Below, piece by piece: positions 8,068-16,165 of a stretch of DNA of 16,460 bases; position 1 is the stretch's first letter, and each line of letters begins with the position of its first letter. The notes beneath the pieces were generated by a model. It did no database searches. It was not told where the DNA came from and worked only from the letters and a program-made list of their open reading frames with translations. Made by a program: the position numbers and the translations under genes. This DNA comes from UBA7328 sp002471345 (GTDB taxonomy: Bacteria; Bacteroidota; Bacteroidia; Chitinophagales; Saprospiraceae), in contig CAXGOB010000095.1 of NCBI GenBank assembly GCA_964011275.1, positions 1-16,460 on the forward strand, read 5' to 3'.

Positions 8068-8088
8068 ACTCACCAAATTTTGGTAAGT
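8068..8088. repeat. 21-bp imperfect palindrome, possible operator
   Basis: Inverted repeat centred on T8078. The inner arms ACCAAA (8072-8077) and TTTGGT (8079-8084) pair perfectly. After one mismatched pair (C8071/A8085) the outer ACT and AGT also pair, so nine of ten positions match. It lies 134 bases before the ATG at 8223 and 92 bases from the helicase start. It could be a binding site for a dimeric regulator; no T-run supports a terminator role. Confidence 0.4.
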
Positions 8089-8205
8089 CGATTGTTTAAT
8101 CTTGAAGATTTTAATAGAAAATACGCATCGCAAATCAATCAAATAGTAATTTTTACTTAAAAATTATTTTGATTATTTTTTTGGGGACAAAACCATTTGT
8201 AGTTT

Positions 8206-8210
8206 AGGAG
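8206..8210 (+). promoter_or_regulatory. AGGAG ribosome-binding site
   Basis: AGGAG lies 6 bases before an in-frame TTG (8217) and 12 bases before the ATG (8223). The spacing favours TTG while codon preference favours ATG. The choice changes the lipoprotein signal by only two residues. Confidence 0.45.
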
Positions 8211-8222
8211 AAATACTTGAAT

Positions 8223-10817
8223 ATGAGACTTCTTTCGATCCTTGTTCTTTCTTTCTTTCTTCTAATGATAATGGGATGCGATAGTCTAACTGAACCTGAA
8301 ATAAATGTCCCTGAAGGATTTGAATTGGAGGTTTTATATGAACCAAGTTCTCATGATCAAGGGTCGTGGGTAGCATTAGCTGAAGGACCAAATGGAATAA
8401 TGTATACCTGTGATCAGTATGGGGCAATATTCAAATTTCACATTCCTGAAAACGGAGGTGTTGTCGATTTTACAGATGTGGATACTGTAGGTGTCAATGT
8501 AGGGCATGCTCATGGATTATTATGGGCTTTTAATAGTCTTTACGCCGTAGTTGTGAAGCGATCAAATCCAGAGGAACCGGAAGCACTTTCAAGTGGAGTA
8601 TATAGAATTCAAGATAAAGATGGAGACGGATCATTAGAATCAGCGGAAAAAATACTTCATGTAGATGGATACTCAGAACATGGACCACACACATTAAGAG
8701 TTGGTCCAAAAGGTGAAAAAATATACCTAATAGCAGGAAATTTTAATAGTGTGCCAGAAAGGATGTCAAGTAGACTTCCAAGGAATTGGGGAGAAGACAA
8801 TCTCTTTAAGCCATATCTGGATGCTCGAGGGCATGCAGTTGATTTGAAAGCTCCAGGAGGTTGGATTGCGAGTGCTGATCCGAATGGAGAAAATTGGGAA
8901 TTAATGGCAGCAGGTTTTAGAAATCCATTTGGAATGGGGTTTAATAATGAAGGAGAGTTATTTGCTTATGACGCTGATATGGAGTGGGACTTTGGAATGC
9001 CTTGGTATCGGCCTACAAGAATTCTTCATGTGACGAGTGCCGCAGAGTTTGGGTGGCGCACTGGAAGTGGTAAGTGGCCAGTTCATCTTCCTGACAATCT
9101 TTCTGCTGTACAAAACATGGCCCAAGGAAGTCCTACCGCGGTAATCATGGGAAAGGACCTTCATTTTCCTTCCAGATATCGAAACGGTCTATTCGCTTTC
9201 GATTGGAGTTTTGGAACGATATATTTCGTGAATTTGAAAGAAAACGGTAGCACTTATGAAGGTGAGAGAGAAGAGTTTTTATCAGGTACGCCACTTCCTT
9301 TGTCCAATGCTATTGCAGGTAATGATGGGCATCTTTATTTTTTGACTGGAGGAAGAAGAATAGACTCAAAAATGTATCGACTGCGATATGTGGGCATAGA
9401 AAGTACAGATCAAATAGTATCATCGAATAGTGAAACAGCTTCTTTAAGAGAGCTCAGGAAATCTATTGAAAAGTATCATACAACTCCATCATCAGAAGGC
9501 CTCTTTGTAGCATGGGCTAATTTAGATCATGAAGATGAGAGAATCGCCTATGCCGCAAGGTTGGCATTAGAGAATATGGTATTAGCGGAATGGGAACATC
9601 TATTATGGACAGAGAAGAATACCGAAAAAGTGCTGAATGGATCATTGGCTTATGCTCGTTCTGATGGTCCATTAGATAAAAAGATCATTGATAATCTTAA
9701 AAAATTGAATTGGAAGGAATTGTCTGATAATCAGAAAATAAGTTTAACTAGAACCTTTCAATTGCTTTTAATACGAAATGAAAATCATCTCCCTGACTTT
9801 TTGCAAGAAATTTCCATTTATCTCCAACCACATTTTCCATCTAAGGATGCTAGACTAAATCGAGAACTCTCACAATTGCTTCTTTATCTGAATTCTTCTG
9901 ATGCTGTGGATAAAACAATGCAAGTATTGAGAGAGGCAACTGGTAACAGTCAAGAACTTCAGTCGGAAATATTATCGAATGCTTCACTAGAAAGAAGTGC
10001 TCAGTATGGCCCACAAATTCAAGCAATGGTAAAAGCGATGCCTCCAACTGAAGCAATTCATTATGTCACTATGTTGAGTCATGTGAAAGAAGGCTGGAAT
10101 GATGAAATTCGTAAGGAATATTTTGAATGGTTTTATGAGGCTCTAAGTGGAAAAGGGGGAGAAAGTTATAAGTCATTCATTGATAATATTAGAGCAAAAG
10201 CATTGGACAATGTTCCTGAAGATAAGAGAGAATATTATGCAAATCTGGCAGGGTTTTATTCACCGATAAAATCAATGGCAGAATTACCTCAGCCCAAGGG
10301 CCCTGGAAAGGACTATCACCTTATGGACTTAGGTGAGTTAGTAATGTGGGGAAATGCGTTGGGTGATTATGAAGGAACCATTGAGGATGGAGAACGGGCC
10401 TACAAAGCTGGATTATGTTATAGCTGTCATCGAATGAATGGAAATGGAGGGGATTCAGGTCCGGATTTGTCCCAAATAAATACTCGATTCTCGAAAGGGG
10501 ACTTGGTGAATTCTATATTAAGTCCGAGTGAGGAGATCTCTGATCAATATGCTTTCACTCTTTTTACAAAGAAGGATGGTTCCAAATTGTCAGGTAGAAT
10601 AGTCGATGAATCAGAGGATGAATATGAAGTTTTTCAAAGTCCTTTTGATATGACCATTACCACTTCTTTTATGAAGTCTGAAATTGAGAAACAAGTAAAA
10701 TCACCACTTTCCCCAATGCCTGCAAAGCTTTTAGATAGACTAAATGAACAAGAGGTGCAGGATTTGATGGTTTATTTATTGAGTGGAGGAAAAGAAGATG
10801 GAGAATGGTATAAATGA
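8223..10817 (+). CDS. Lipoprotein with sugar-dehydrogenase-like beta-propeller and C-terminal cytochrome c domain
   Basis: Predicted envelope oxidoreductase or heme protein. Numbering is from ATG 8223. The lipoprotein signal has lipobox M-I-M-G-C with Cys19. Residues about 30-395 resemble the PQQ-type sugar dehydrogenase-like propeller of the family called membrane-bound dehydrogenase in Planctomycetes and Bacteroidota, with HGPHTLRVGPKGEKIYLIAG and FRNPFGMGFNNEGELFAYDAD. Residues about 400-690 are helical and HEAT-like. Residues about 720-860 are a PVC-type heme-binding domain: CYSCH gives Cys732, Cys735 and His736 for covalent heme. The PMP segment near Met832, before LNEQEVQDLMVYLL, offers the likely distal ligand. 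Electrons extracted by the propeller would pass to this heme, but the substrate is unknown and PQQ binding is not proven. It stands alone, between a divergent helicase and a convergent hydrolase. An in-frame TTG at 8217 is an alternative start. Confidence 0.87.
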   Translation: MRLLSILVLSFFLLMIMGCDSLTEPEINVPEGFELEVLYEPSSHDQGSWVALAEGPNGIMYTCDQYGAIFKFHIPENGGVVDFTDVDTVGVNVGHAHGLLWAFNSLYAVVVKRSNPEEPEALSSGVYRIQDKDGDGSLESAEKILHVDGYSEHGPHTLRVGPKGEKIYLIAGNFNSVPERMSSRLPRNWGEDNLFKPYLDARGHAVDLKAPGGWIASADPNGENWELMAAGFRNPFGMGFNNEGELFAYDADMEWDFGMPWYRPTRILHVTSAAEFGWRTGSGKWPVHLPDNLSAVQNMAQGSPTAVIMGKDLHFPSRYRNGLFAFDWSFGTIYFVNLKENGSTYEGEREEFLSGTPLPLSNAIAGNDGHLYFLTGGRRIDSKMYRLRYVGIESTDQIVSSNSETASLRELRKSIEKYHTTPSSEGLFVAWANLDHEDERIAYAARLALENMVLAEWEHLLWTEKNTEKVLNGSLAYARSDGPLDKKIIDNLKKLNWKELSDNQKISLTRTFQLLLIRNENHLPDFLQEISIYLQPHFPSKDARLNRELSQLLLYLNSSDAVDKTMQVLREATGNSQELQSEILSNASLERSAQYGPQIQAMVKAMPPTEAIHYVTMLSHVKEGWNDEIRKEYFEWFYEALSGKGGESYKSFIDNIRAKALDNVPEDKREYYANLAGFYSPIKSMAELPQPKGPGKDYHLMDLGELVMWGNALGDYEGTIEDGERAYKAGLCYSCHRMNGNGGDSGPDLSQINTRFSKGDLVNSILSPSEEISDQYAFTLFTKKDGSKLSGRIVDESEDEYEVFQSPFDMTITTSFMKSEIEKQVKSPLSPMPAKLLDRLNEQEVQDLMVYLLSGGKEDGEWYK

Positions 10818-10833
10818 CCTATTAAGAGAACAA

Positions 10834-10872
10834 ACTAAATCTGACAGTCCTGATTAAGATGTCGGATTTAGT
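10834..10872. terminator. Convergent (bidirectional) transcription hairpin
   Basis: The arms ACTAAATCTGACA (10834-10846) and TGTCGGATTTAGT (10860-10872) form 13 consecutive pairs with one G-T wobble, around a 13-base loop. It sits between two convergent stop codons (10817 and 10889), as expected of a shared terminator. Neither flank has a perfect T-run, but both are T-rich in the relevant direction. Confidence 0.7.
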
Positions 10873-10888
10873 AATATCTTTCTCAAAA

Positions 10889-12175
10889 TTAATCATCAAC
10901 CGAAGCTCCTACCAATTGTCTGAACTTCCATCCAGTTTGATCACCTGAATTACCTTGAGTTTGTTTGAGTAATACCCCAATTATTTGTTCCTGAGGATCG
11001 GCGAAGTATTGGGTGTTAAAGTACCCTCCCCAATCAAAAGTCCCTTCACTGCCTTGGCCTCCTAAGTCTGAACCTTTGAGGCTTTTTACACCAAAGGCTA
11101 AGCCATAGAAATTAGGACTACCCCAGAGATCTAAATCAGATATTTGATTTGCCATTATGACATCTACAGTTGTCCGACTTAATATTCTCACTCCATTGAG
11201 TTCTCCTTTATTGAGATACATCTGGAGAAAAGTAGCATAATCTTTGGCTGTGCTACTCAGTCCTGCACCACCTGAAAAGAAAGCATTAGCTCCTTTTATA
11301 GGATAATCAGGATCATAGAATGTTGTAGGGAAGTTCATCCACTTATTGTTTTCTGATTTTTGGATATTGACTAATTTCCCATGCTTAGATTCTGGCAAAT
11401 AAAACCAAGTATCATCCATTCCTAGTGGGTCGAATAAATGATTTCTGAGATATTCATCAAATGGTTCTCCTGAAATTATTTCAATGAAATAGCCTAAAAC
11501 ATCTAATCCCTCACTATAAGTAAATCGTTCTCCTGGATTATGATGAAGTGGAAGTTTAGCAAGTTTTTTAATGTTGTCTTTTATTGTAACATTCTTTGTT
11601 GTGTATAAGTCTACGATTCCTGCATTGGCATAGATCTTTTTGATATGAGGATTACCATCTATCACTCCATAACCAATTCCTGAAGTGTGAGTCAGAAGAT
11701 GCCTTATAGTAATTTCTTTGTCAGAAGGGGAAGTATCGTATGTACCATCTTCATACAATGTATCTAAGACTTGAGCATTTTTAAACTCAGGAATCCATTT
11801 AGAAATAGGATCGTCCAATTGAAATAGCCCATGCTCCCAAAGTTGCATCACAGCAGTGGAGGTGATAGCTTTTGTCTGTGATGCTATTCTAAATATGTCG
11901 TCCCTTTGTAATTCATCTCCATTTTCATTTCGGGTGCCGAATGCCTTGTGAAAGACAATTTTGCCATTTCTTGCAATTAAAGCGACAGCTCCTGGTATCT
12001 GTTCATCAGCTATTGCTGATTTTAACATTGTGCTAATTCTGTTCAATCGTTCAGAGGAAATTTTCACATTTTCTGGAGCAGTCATCTCCAGAGCCGGAGA
12101 TTTCTTAATCGATATAGTCTGTGAATAAACAAAAGTAAAAAGTAAGCTAAGAAGTACAGAAAATAATAATCTCAT
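10889..12175 (-). CDS. Secreted serine hydrolase of the beta-lactamase class C / esterase EstB-like family
   Basis: Predicted periplasmic serine hydrolase with the penicillin-binding-protein fold. A signal peptide covers residues 1 to about 19 (cleavage near VYSQT). The catalytic S-x-x-K is Ser99-Gln-Thr-Lys102 within FRIASQTKAITS. The second motif is Tyr220-Ser-Glu222 in FTYSEGLDVLGYF, where Asn of the classic Y-x-N is replaced, as in many esterase-type members. Other family landmarks are LLTHTSGIGYG around 161-170 and SGGAGLSSTAKDYATFLQMY at 301-320. The third motif, normally K-T-G or H-x-G, appears as DWGGYFNTQY near 381-390. Length and motifs fit esterase or D-aminopeptidase-like members rather than a true antibiotic-hydrolysing beta-lactamase. 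It follows the esterase gene on the same strand after 54 bases and may be co-transcribed with it. Confidence 0.9.
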   Translation of the reverse strand: MRLLFSVLLSLLFTFVYSQTISIKKSPALEMTAPENVKISSERLNRISTMLKSAIADEQIPGAVALIARNGKIVFHKAFGTRNENGDELQRDDIFRIASQTKAITSTAVMQLWEHGLFQLDDPISKWIPEFKNAQVLDTLYEDGTYDTSPSDKEITIRHLLTHTSGIGYGVIDGNPHIKKIYANAGIVDLYTTKNVTIKDNIKKLAKLPLHHNPGERFTYSEGLDVLGYFIEIISGEPFDEYLRNHLFDPLGMDDTWFYLPESKHGKLVNIQKSENNKWMNFPTTFYDPDYPIKGANAFFSGGAGLSSTAKDYATFLQMYLNKGELNGVRILSRTTVDVIMANQISDLDLWGSPNFYGLAFGVKSLKGSDLGGQGSEGTFDWGGYFNTQYFADPQEQIIGVLLKQTQGNSGDQTGWKFRQLVGASVDD

Positions 12176-12229
12176 GGCGTAATAATTTAGACTAAAATAG
12201 GTAATATAATTTCATCTCAAATCTATCCT

Positions 12230-12895
12230 TCACAGAACACAAGCAATGCAAAATTTTTCTAATTCAGATTGTACTATTTTATGTCCACCATTGAATTGCT
12301 GTATGTCAATATCCAATTGATTCTGTTCAATTACGCTCTTGATTTCTTCTAAAGCTTTTTCAGTTATAAAATGATCTTCTGAACCATAGAGAAGATAGTG
12401 TTGCTTATCTGCGAAATAACCTTTTAGATGCTTATAACTGATGTCTTCTGGCACCCATCCTGCCCAGTTTATTGCGATATCATAATTGGGTTGATGAGAA
12501 TGTATCCATCTCCACATGGTGGCACATCCTTGTGAAAATCCTAAAAATATGATTTTCGTTTTTTGATTCACATGCCTACAATATCTATCATATATGGACT
12601 GCAGGTAAGTAGTAAAGTTCTCAATTTCGTCATACCTGTTCTCACTGGTCATCCAGCAGGCCACAGGTCTGCGATCTCCTTTGCCATCCCAATAAAATCT
12701 ATTGAGCCCTTCTGCAGCTATCACAAAATGTTCATCTGGATCAAGAAAGTCAAATTTCTTGATCATTCTACTTGCTAACTGACCATAGCCGTGCATAGAA
12801 ATCCAGATATACTTAGTTGTCTTTTTGTTTAGATTTCCATAAGTAGAATAGTGTGCGGTTTTTGTAACGGGCACACTGTAGTGATTAATACTCAT
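12230..12895 (-). CDS. Cytosolic phospholipase/carboxylesterase-family alpha/beta-hydrolase
   Basis: Predicted carboxylesterase of the Abhydrolase_2 (YpfH/carboxylesterase-thioesterase) type. It has no signal peptide. The oxyanion-side motif is ISMHGYGQLA at 33-42. The nucleophile elbow is G-F-S-Q-G with Ser121. The likely acid is Asp174 in LLYGSEDHFIT and the likely base is His205 in FNGGHKI, so the triad is complete. The length of 221 residues is typical. Its start lies 11 bases after the stop of the histidine phosphatase gene, so the two are probably co-transcribed. A conserved WDGKGDRR stretch (about 69-76) sits where related enzymes have a substrate-side loop. Substrate is not predictable beyond a small ester or thioester. 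Confidence 0.9.
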   Translation of the reverse strand: MSINHYSVPVTKTAHYSTYGNLNKKTTKYIWISMHGYGQLASRMIKKFDFLDPDEHFVIAAEGLNRFYWDGKGDRRPVACWMTSENRYDEIENFTTYLQSIYDRYCRHVNQKTKIIFLGFSQGCATMWRWIHSHQPNYDIAINWAGWVPEDISYKHLKGYFADKQHYLLYGSEDHFITEKALEEIKSVIEQNQLDIDIQQFNGGHKIVQSELEKFCIACVL

Positions 12896-12906
12896 ATGAC
12901 TTTAAC

Positions 12907-13404
12907 CTAAAATTTACTAGTGGCACCGCCATATGCACCATTCACTCTACTCAATATAAAAAGTGTGGAGTATTCCTTTTCATCCAACTGTTCATACCTC
13001 TTTTCGCCTAGAATAGCATTAGTAAGAGTCGGAGTCGAGTTAGAATGACCTACGATGAGAATGTTGCCTTTAAGTTTATCGATTTTGTCTAGAATTTCCT
13101 TACTCCTAGGATCATAAAGTTCTACGTTAATACCTAAAGCTTCAGCCAATGGTTGAGCGGTGTTGCGCGTTCGTTTATAATCTGTAGAGTAAATTTTACT
13201 GATATCAAATGACTTTAGCATCATTGCCAATTTCTTTGCCCTAATATCACCAAGTCCATTGAGATCAGGATCTCTAGTCCCGTCGTCTCCTTTCTCTGCA
13301 TGTCTTACCAGAAAAATATTTTGGTCAGATTGCGCACTTAAAGTGGATGTCGGAATAGAAAAAAAGATAATTAACCCTATGATTAGAATTTTTAAAAGTT
13401 TCAT
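12907..13404 (-). CDS. Secreted SixA-like histidine phosphatase
   Basis: Histidine phosphatase superfamily protein in which a phosphohistidine intermediate forms at His35 of the R-H signature (FLVRHAEKGDDG). The second conserved His is His120 in ILIVGHSNSTP, and an arginine-rich element YSTDYKRTRNTAQPLAEAL (72-90) provides further phosphate ligands. Unlike cytosolic SixA, it begins with a strong signal peptide (MKLLKILIIGLIIFF, cleavage near LSAQS). It therefore acts in the periplasm or at the cell surface and cannot act on cytosolic phosphorelays. The length of 165 residues matches short members. It is the first gene of a probable minus-strand transcript with the esterase and perhaps the beta-lactamase-fold hydrolase. 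The physiological phosphoester substrate is unknown. Confidence 0.9.
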   Translation of the reverse strand: MKLLKILIIGLIIFFSIPTSTLSAQSDQNIFLVRHAEKGDDGTRDPDLNGLGDIRAKKLAMMLKSFDISKIYSTDYKRTRNTAQPLAEALGINVELYDPRSKEILDKIDKLKGNILIVGHSNSTPTLTNAILGEKRYEQLDEKEYSTLFILSRVNGAYGGATSKF

Positions 13405-13698
13405 GATACCAATTTTGTATTTAGACTTAAACTTAAAACAAATTGATAGAAAGAATGTGAAAATCCTCTGTTATAGTATAACCAAAAAAGGCCTCCCAAA
13501 AGGAAAGCCATAAAACCCCAAAAAACCAATTGAAAACAATCATTTATATGACGAGATTATTGCAATCAAGTCACATGTTAATTTATAGGTAATATTTAAT
13601 CATGTTTATTCATTCCAAAAAAAGTGGAGTTCAATTTTTTTACTCTTTGTTCGAAAAACCTCTTTGAAGGCTCAGTTCAAGAAGTATTAATAAACCCA
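13405..13698. other. Intergenic region between GH3 and phosphatase genes
   Basis: AT-rich 294-base spacer between two co-oriented minus-strand genes. It contains the GH3-side terminator (13484-13509), leaving about 190 bases of 3' untranslated sequence after the GH3 stop. The promoter of the phosphatase operon should lie in 13405-13483, but I find only imperfect boxes there. A 20-codon frame just after the GH3 stop is not convincing. Confidence 0.5.
13484..13509 (-). terminator. Intrinsic terminator, minus strand
   Basis: Read on the minus strand, GGCTTTCC, a TTTT loop and GGGAGGCC form an eight-pair stem with two G-U wobbles, followed at once by six T's (13489 down to 13484). In the + direction the stem has two mismatches and no T-run, so it is oriented to stop transcripts coming from the GH3 gene before the phosphatase operon. 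Confidence 0.75.
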
Positions 13699-15999
13699 TC
13701 ATTTAATGAATGACCCTTTTAACCCTCCTTCAGAGCTTCCACTTATCCAAACATCAAAATCACCTGATTCGACAACGAACTGACCTTGATTATTATAAAA
13801 TCCTAACTCTTTTTCTGTGAGTTCGAAGAGGATATTGGTAGTTCCTCCTTTAGGTATCATCACTTTGTGAAATCCTTTCAATTCTTTTACTGGTCGAGCG
13901 ACACTAGCCACCCTGTCTCTGACATATAACTGAATGACTTCTTCACCATCATAATTTCCTGTATTCTTGACATTGGCTTCTACATGAATATTTCCAGTGG
14001 TAATATCCTTGTCTACAGAAAGGTCACTATACTCAAATGTAGTATAACTCAATCCATGCCCAAAATGATAAAGAGGGTCATTTGACTCATCACTGTAGTG
14101 TGACCAAAATACCAGATCATTCCCAATATCATTAGGTCTTCCTGTTGCTTTATGGTTATAATAAATAGGTACTTGTCCTATGCTGCGAGGAAAGCTCATA
14201 GGAAGCTTGCCACTAGGATTATAATCACCATATAGAACTTGTGCAATAGCATTTCCAGATTGAGAACCTAAATGCCAAGCTTGGAGGATTGTTGGAATTT
14301 TTTCGTCGGCCCATGTTAATACAAGTGGGCGACCACTCATATTCACTAATACCACATTCTTATTCACTTCTAAAACTTTTTCTATTAGTTCTCTTTGAAG
14401 TCCTGGCAAATCCAAATGTGCCCTACTTCTACCTTCTCCAGTTTGATAACCATATTCTCCCACCACCATGACCACTACATTTGCGGATTTAGCCTGGTCT
14501 ACTGCCTCATCCATACCTGACTTGTCCGTCTCATTAATTTTTACTTCAAATGGGAAAGAAGGCAAACCACCTTCGACAAGTCTCACACCTTGATAAGATT
14601 TAAACTCTTCACCCTGGTATTTTTGCATTCCTTCGAGAACCGAGATTGCAGAATTATCTTCAGCCTTGAGCCTCCAACTTCCCAGGGGACTATTTTTATC
14701 ATCTGCTAATGGTCCAATCAATGCAATATTTTGCCCCACTTTTAAGGGTAACAATCCACCTTCGTTTTTTAGCAAAACAATGGACTTTTTTGCCATATCT
14801 AATACAGTGTCGTGATGATCCTGATGTCCTAAAAGTTCTTTTTCTTTCTCTTCATTACAATATTTATATGGATCATCGAAAAGTCCCATTTTAAATTTCA
14901 GTCTTAATATTCTTGCTACGGCATCATCAATATTTGATTCAGAAACCTTTCCTTCTTCTACCAAATTTTTCAAATGAGCAACATAGAGATATGATTCCAT
15001 ATCCATATCAGAACCAGCATTAATAGCCAATTCAGCAGCATGTTTGCCATCTTTAGCGTAACCATGCGCGATCATTTCACCAATGCTTCCCCAATCAGAA
15101 ACAACCAACCCATCAAATTCCCATTCTCCTTTTAATATATCTCGTTGGAGGAACTTGTCTCCAGTGGCAGGAATGCCATTTAAATCATTGAATGAATTCA
15201 TAAATGTGGCAATACCAGCTTCTGCTGCTGCTTTGAAAGGAGGTAATACCATATTGTATAAAGTAGATGTCCCAATATCTGAAGTGTTATAGTCTCTTCC
15301 TGATTCTGCAAAACCATATGCCGCAAAATGCTTAACACATGCAGCTATAGTGTAGGGATCAGAAAGGTCATCGCCTTGAAACCCTTTTACTCTAGCTACA
15401 GCAATTTTAGATCCCAGATATGGATCTTCACCTGCACCTTCCATTACTCTTCCCCATCTGGCATCCCTTCCTACATCTACCATCGGTGCGAATGTCCAAT
15501 TGATTCCAGATGCAGCACTTTCAATAGCTGACACTCGTGAAGATTTTTCGATAGCATCCAAATCCCAACTTGCTGATTCTGCTAAAGGTATCGGGCTTTG
15601 GGTTTGATATCCATGAATTGCATCAAATCCAAAAATTGCCGGAATCTTTAATCTTGATCCTTCTAGAATTAACTCTTGCACTTCTCTTACATTTTTGACA
15701 CCTGTGACATTGAGCATAGACCCTACTTTTCCAGAGGTCAGATTGTTATATTTCTGAGAGGCATCTCCTTCTACAGGTTCTGGTCCTGTAAAGTCCCAAA
15801 ATCCATTGTATTGATTCATTTGACCTATCTTTTCTTCAAGGGTCATTTGGGCCAATAAGTCTGCTACTTTTTGATCAATTGGAGAAATTGCCATATGTTT
15901 AGTTTGAGCAGTTTTTTCTGTTTCAATCATGCTATTGTGAACTGAGCATGAGGTGAATAGAAAAAAGATAGCTGCAAGTGAAGTAAGAGTTAATCTCAT
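13699..15999 (-). CDS. BglX-type GH3 beta-glucosidase lipoprotein
   Basis: Predicted exo-beta-glucosidase at the cell envelope, hydrolysing terminal beta-linked glucose (or possibly xylose) from oligosaccharides. The signal peptide ends in lipobox F-T-S-C with Cys18. The GH3 barrel runs from about 40 to 375, with GFDAIHG 124-130, the RWGR-x-E-GAGEDP element around 181-193, KHFAAYG 223-229 and nucleophile Asp302 in GLVVSDWGS. The second domain runs from about 400 to 625. Glu522 in TGEGRSRAHLDLPG is the likely acid/base, at the place of the HEASSR motif of E. coli BglX. A fibronectin III-like C-terminal domain follows from about 660 (VKNTGNYDGEEVIQLYVRD). The length of 766 residues is typical for BglX. 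It is not closely similar to the other GH3 in this window, which has a different C-terminal domain. It is divergent from the partial gene at 16166. bglX would be the nearest symbol, but orthology is not proven. Confidence 0.94.
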   Translation of the reverse strand: MRLTLTSLAAIFFLFTSCSVHNSMIETEKTAQTKHMAISPIDQKVADLLAQMTLEEKIGQMNQYNGFWDFTGPEPVEGDASQKYNNLTSGKVGSMLNVTGVKNVREVQELILEGSRLKIPAIFGFDAIHGYQTQSPIPLAESASWDLDAIEKSSRVSAIESAASGINWTFAPMVDVGRDARWGRVMEGAGEDPYLGSKIAVARVKGFQGDDLSDPYTIAACVKHFAAYGFAESGRDYNTSDIGTSTLYNMVLPPFKAAAEAGIATFMNSFNDLNGIPATGDKFLQRDILKGEWEFDGLVVSDWGSIGEMIAHGYAKDGKHAAELAINAGSDMDMESYLYVAHLKNLVEEGKVSESNIDDAVARILRLKFKMGLFDDPYKYCNEEKEKELLGHQDHHDTVLDMAKKSIVLLKNEGGLLPLKVGQNIALIGPLADDKNSPLGSWRLKAEDNSAISVLEGMQKYQGEEFKSYQGVRLVEGGLPSFPFEVKINETDKSGMDEAVDQAKSANVVVMVVGEYGYQTGEGRSRAHLDLPGLQRELIEKVLEVNKNVVLVNMSGRPLVLTWADEKIPTILQAWHLGSQSGNAIAQVLYGDYNPSGKLPMSFPRSIGQVPIYYNHKATGRPNDIGNDLVFWSHYSDESNDPLYHFGHGLSYTTFEYSDLSVDKDITTGNIHVEANVKNTGNYDGEEVIQLYVRDRVASVARPVKELKGFHKVMIPKGGTTNILFELTEKELGFYNNQGQFVVESGDFDVWISGSSEGGLKGSFIK

Positions 16000-16165
16000 G
16001 GTGATGTAAGAAATTGAATCTGAAATATAGGAAGAGTAATAATGGCAAAAGTGAAAATGCTAAACAAGTAGTAGGATGTGATTGAATAATGTAGTAATGA
16101 CCAAGAATCATTTGATAAGTGTATACCCTTAGAATTCCATTCTCCGTATTTAGTAAATTTACTTA
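16000..16165. promoter_or_regulatory. Divergent promoter region of the BglX-like gene and the partial gene
   Basis: AT-rich spacer that should hold promoters for both neighbours. A perfect 12-base palindrome AGTAAATTTACT lies at 16152-16163, two bases before the ATG at 16166. It overlaps a near-consensus TAAATTTA box. No complete -33/-7 pair was found on either strand. Confidence 0.35.

Larger units (their letters stand above)
7976..8222. promoter_or_regulatory. Divergent promoter region with 21-bp inverted repeat
   Basis: Very AT-rich spacer between divergent helicase and cytochrome-domain genes. On the minus strand TAATTTTG (7987 to 7980) matches TAnnTTTG exactly but ends only four bases before the helicase ATG and lacks a -33 TTTG at the right distance. 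On the + strand TAATCTTG at 8097-8104 is one mismatch from consensus, also without a well-spaced -33 element. The spacer carries a near-perfect palindrome at 8068-8088, listed separately. Confidence 0.4.

Noticed and set aside
10889..12175. Antibiotic-resistance beta-lactamase
   Set aside because: The S-x-x-K motif is present, but Y-S-E replaces Y-x-N and the third motif is W-G-G rather than K-T-G. This fits esterase or peptidase-like members better.
13259..13513. 84-codon + strand frame overlapping the phosphatase gene start
   Set aside because: Most of it is antisense to the signal peptide and RH motif of a well-supported gene, and the tail runs through the terminator hairpin.
13633..13695. 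20-codon minus-strand frame just downstream of the BglX-like gene
   Set aside because: It is very short, has no ribosome-binding site and no recognisable features.
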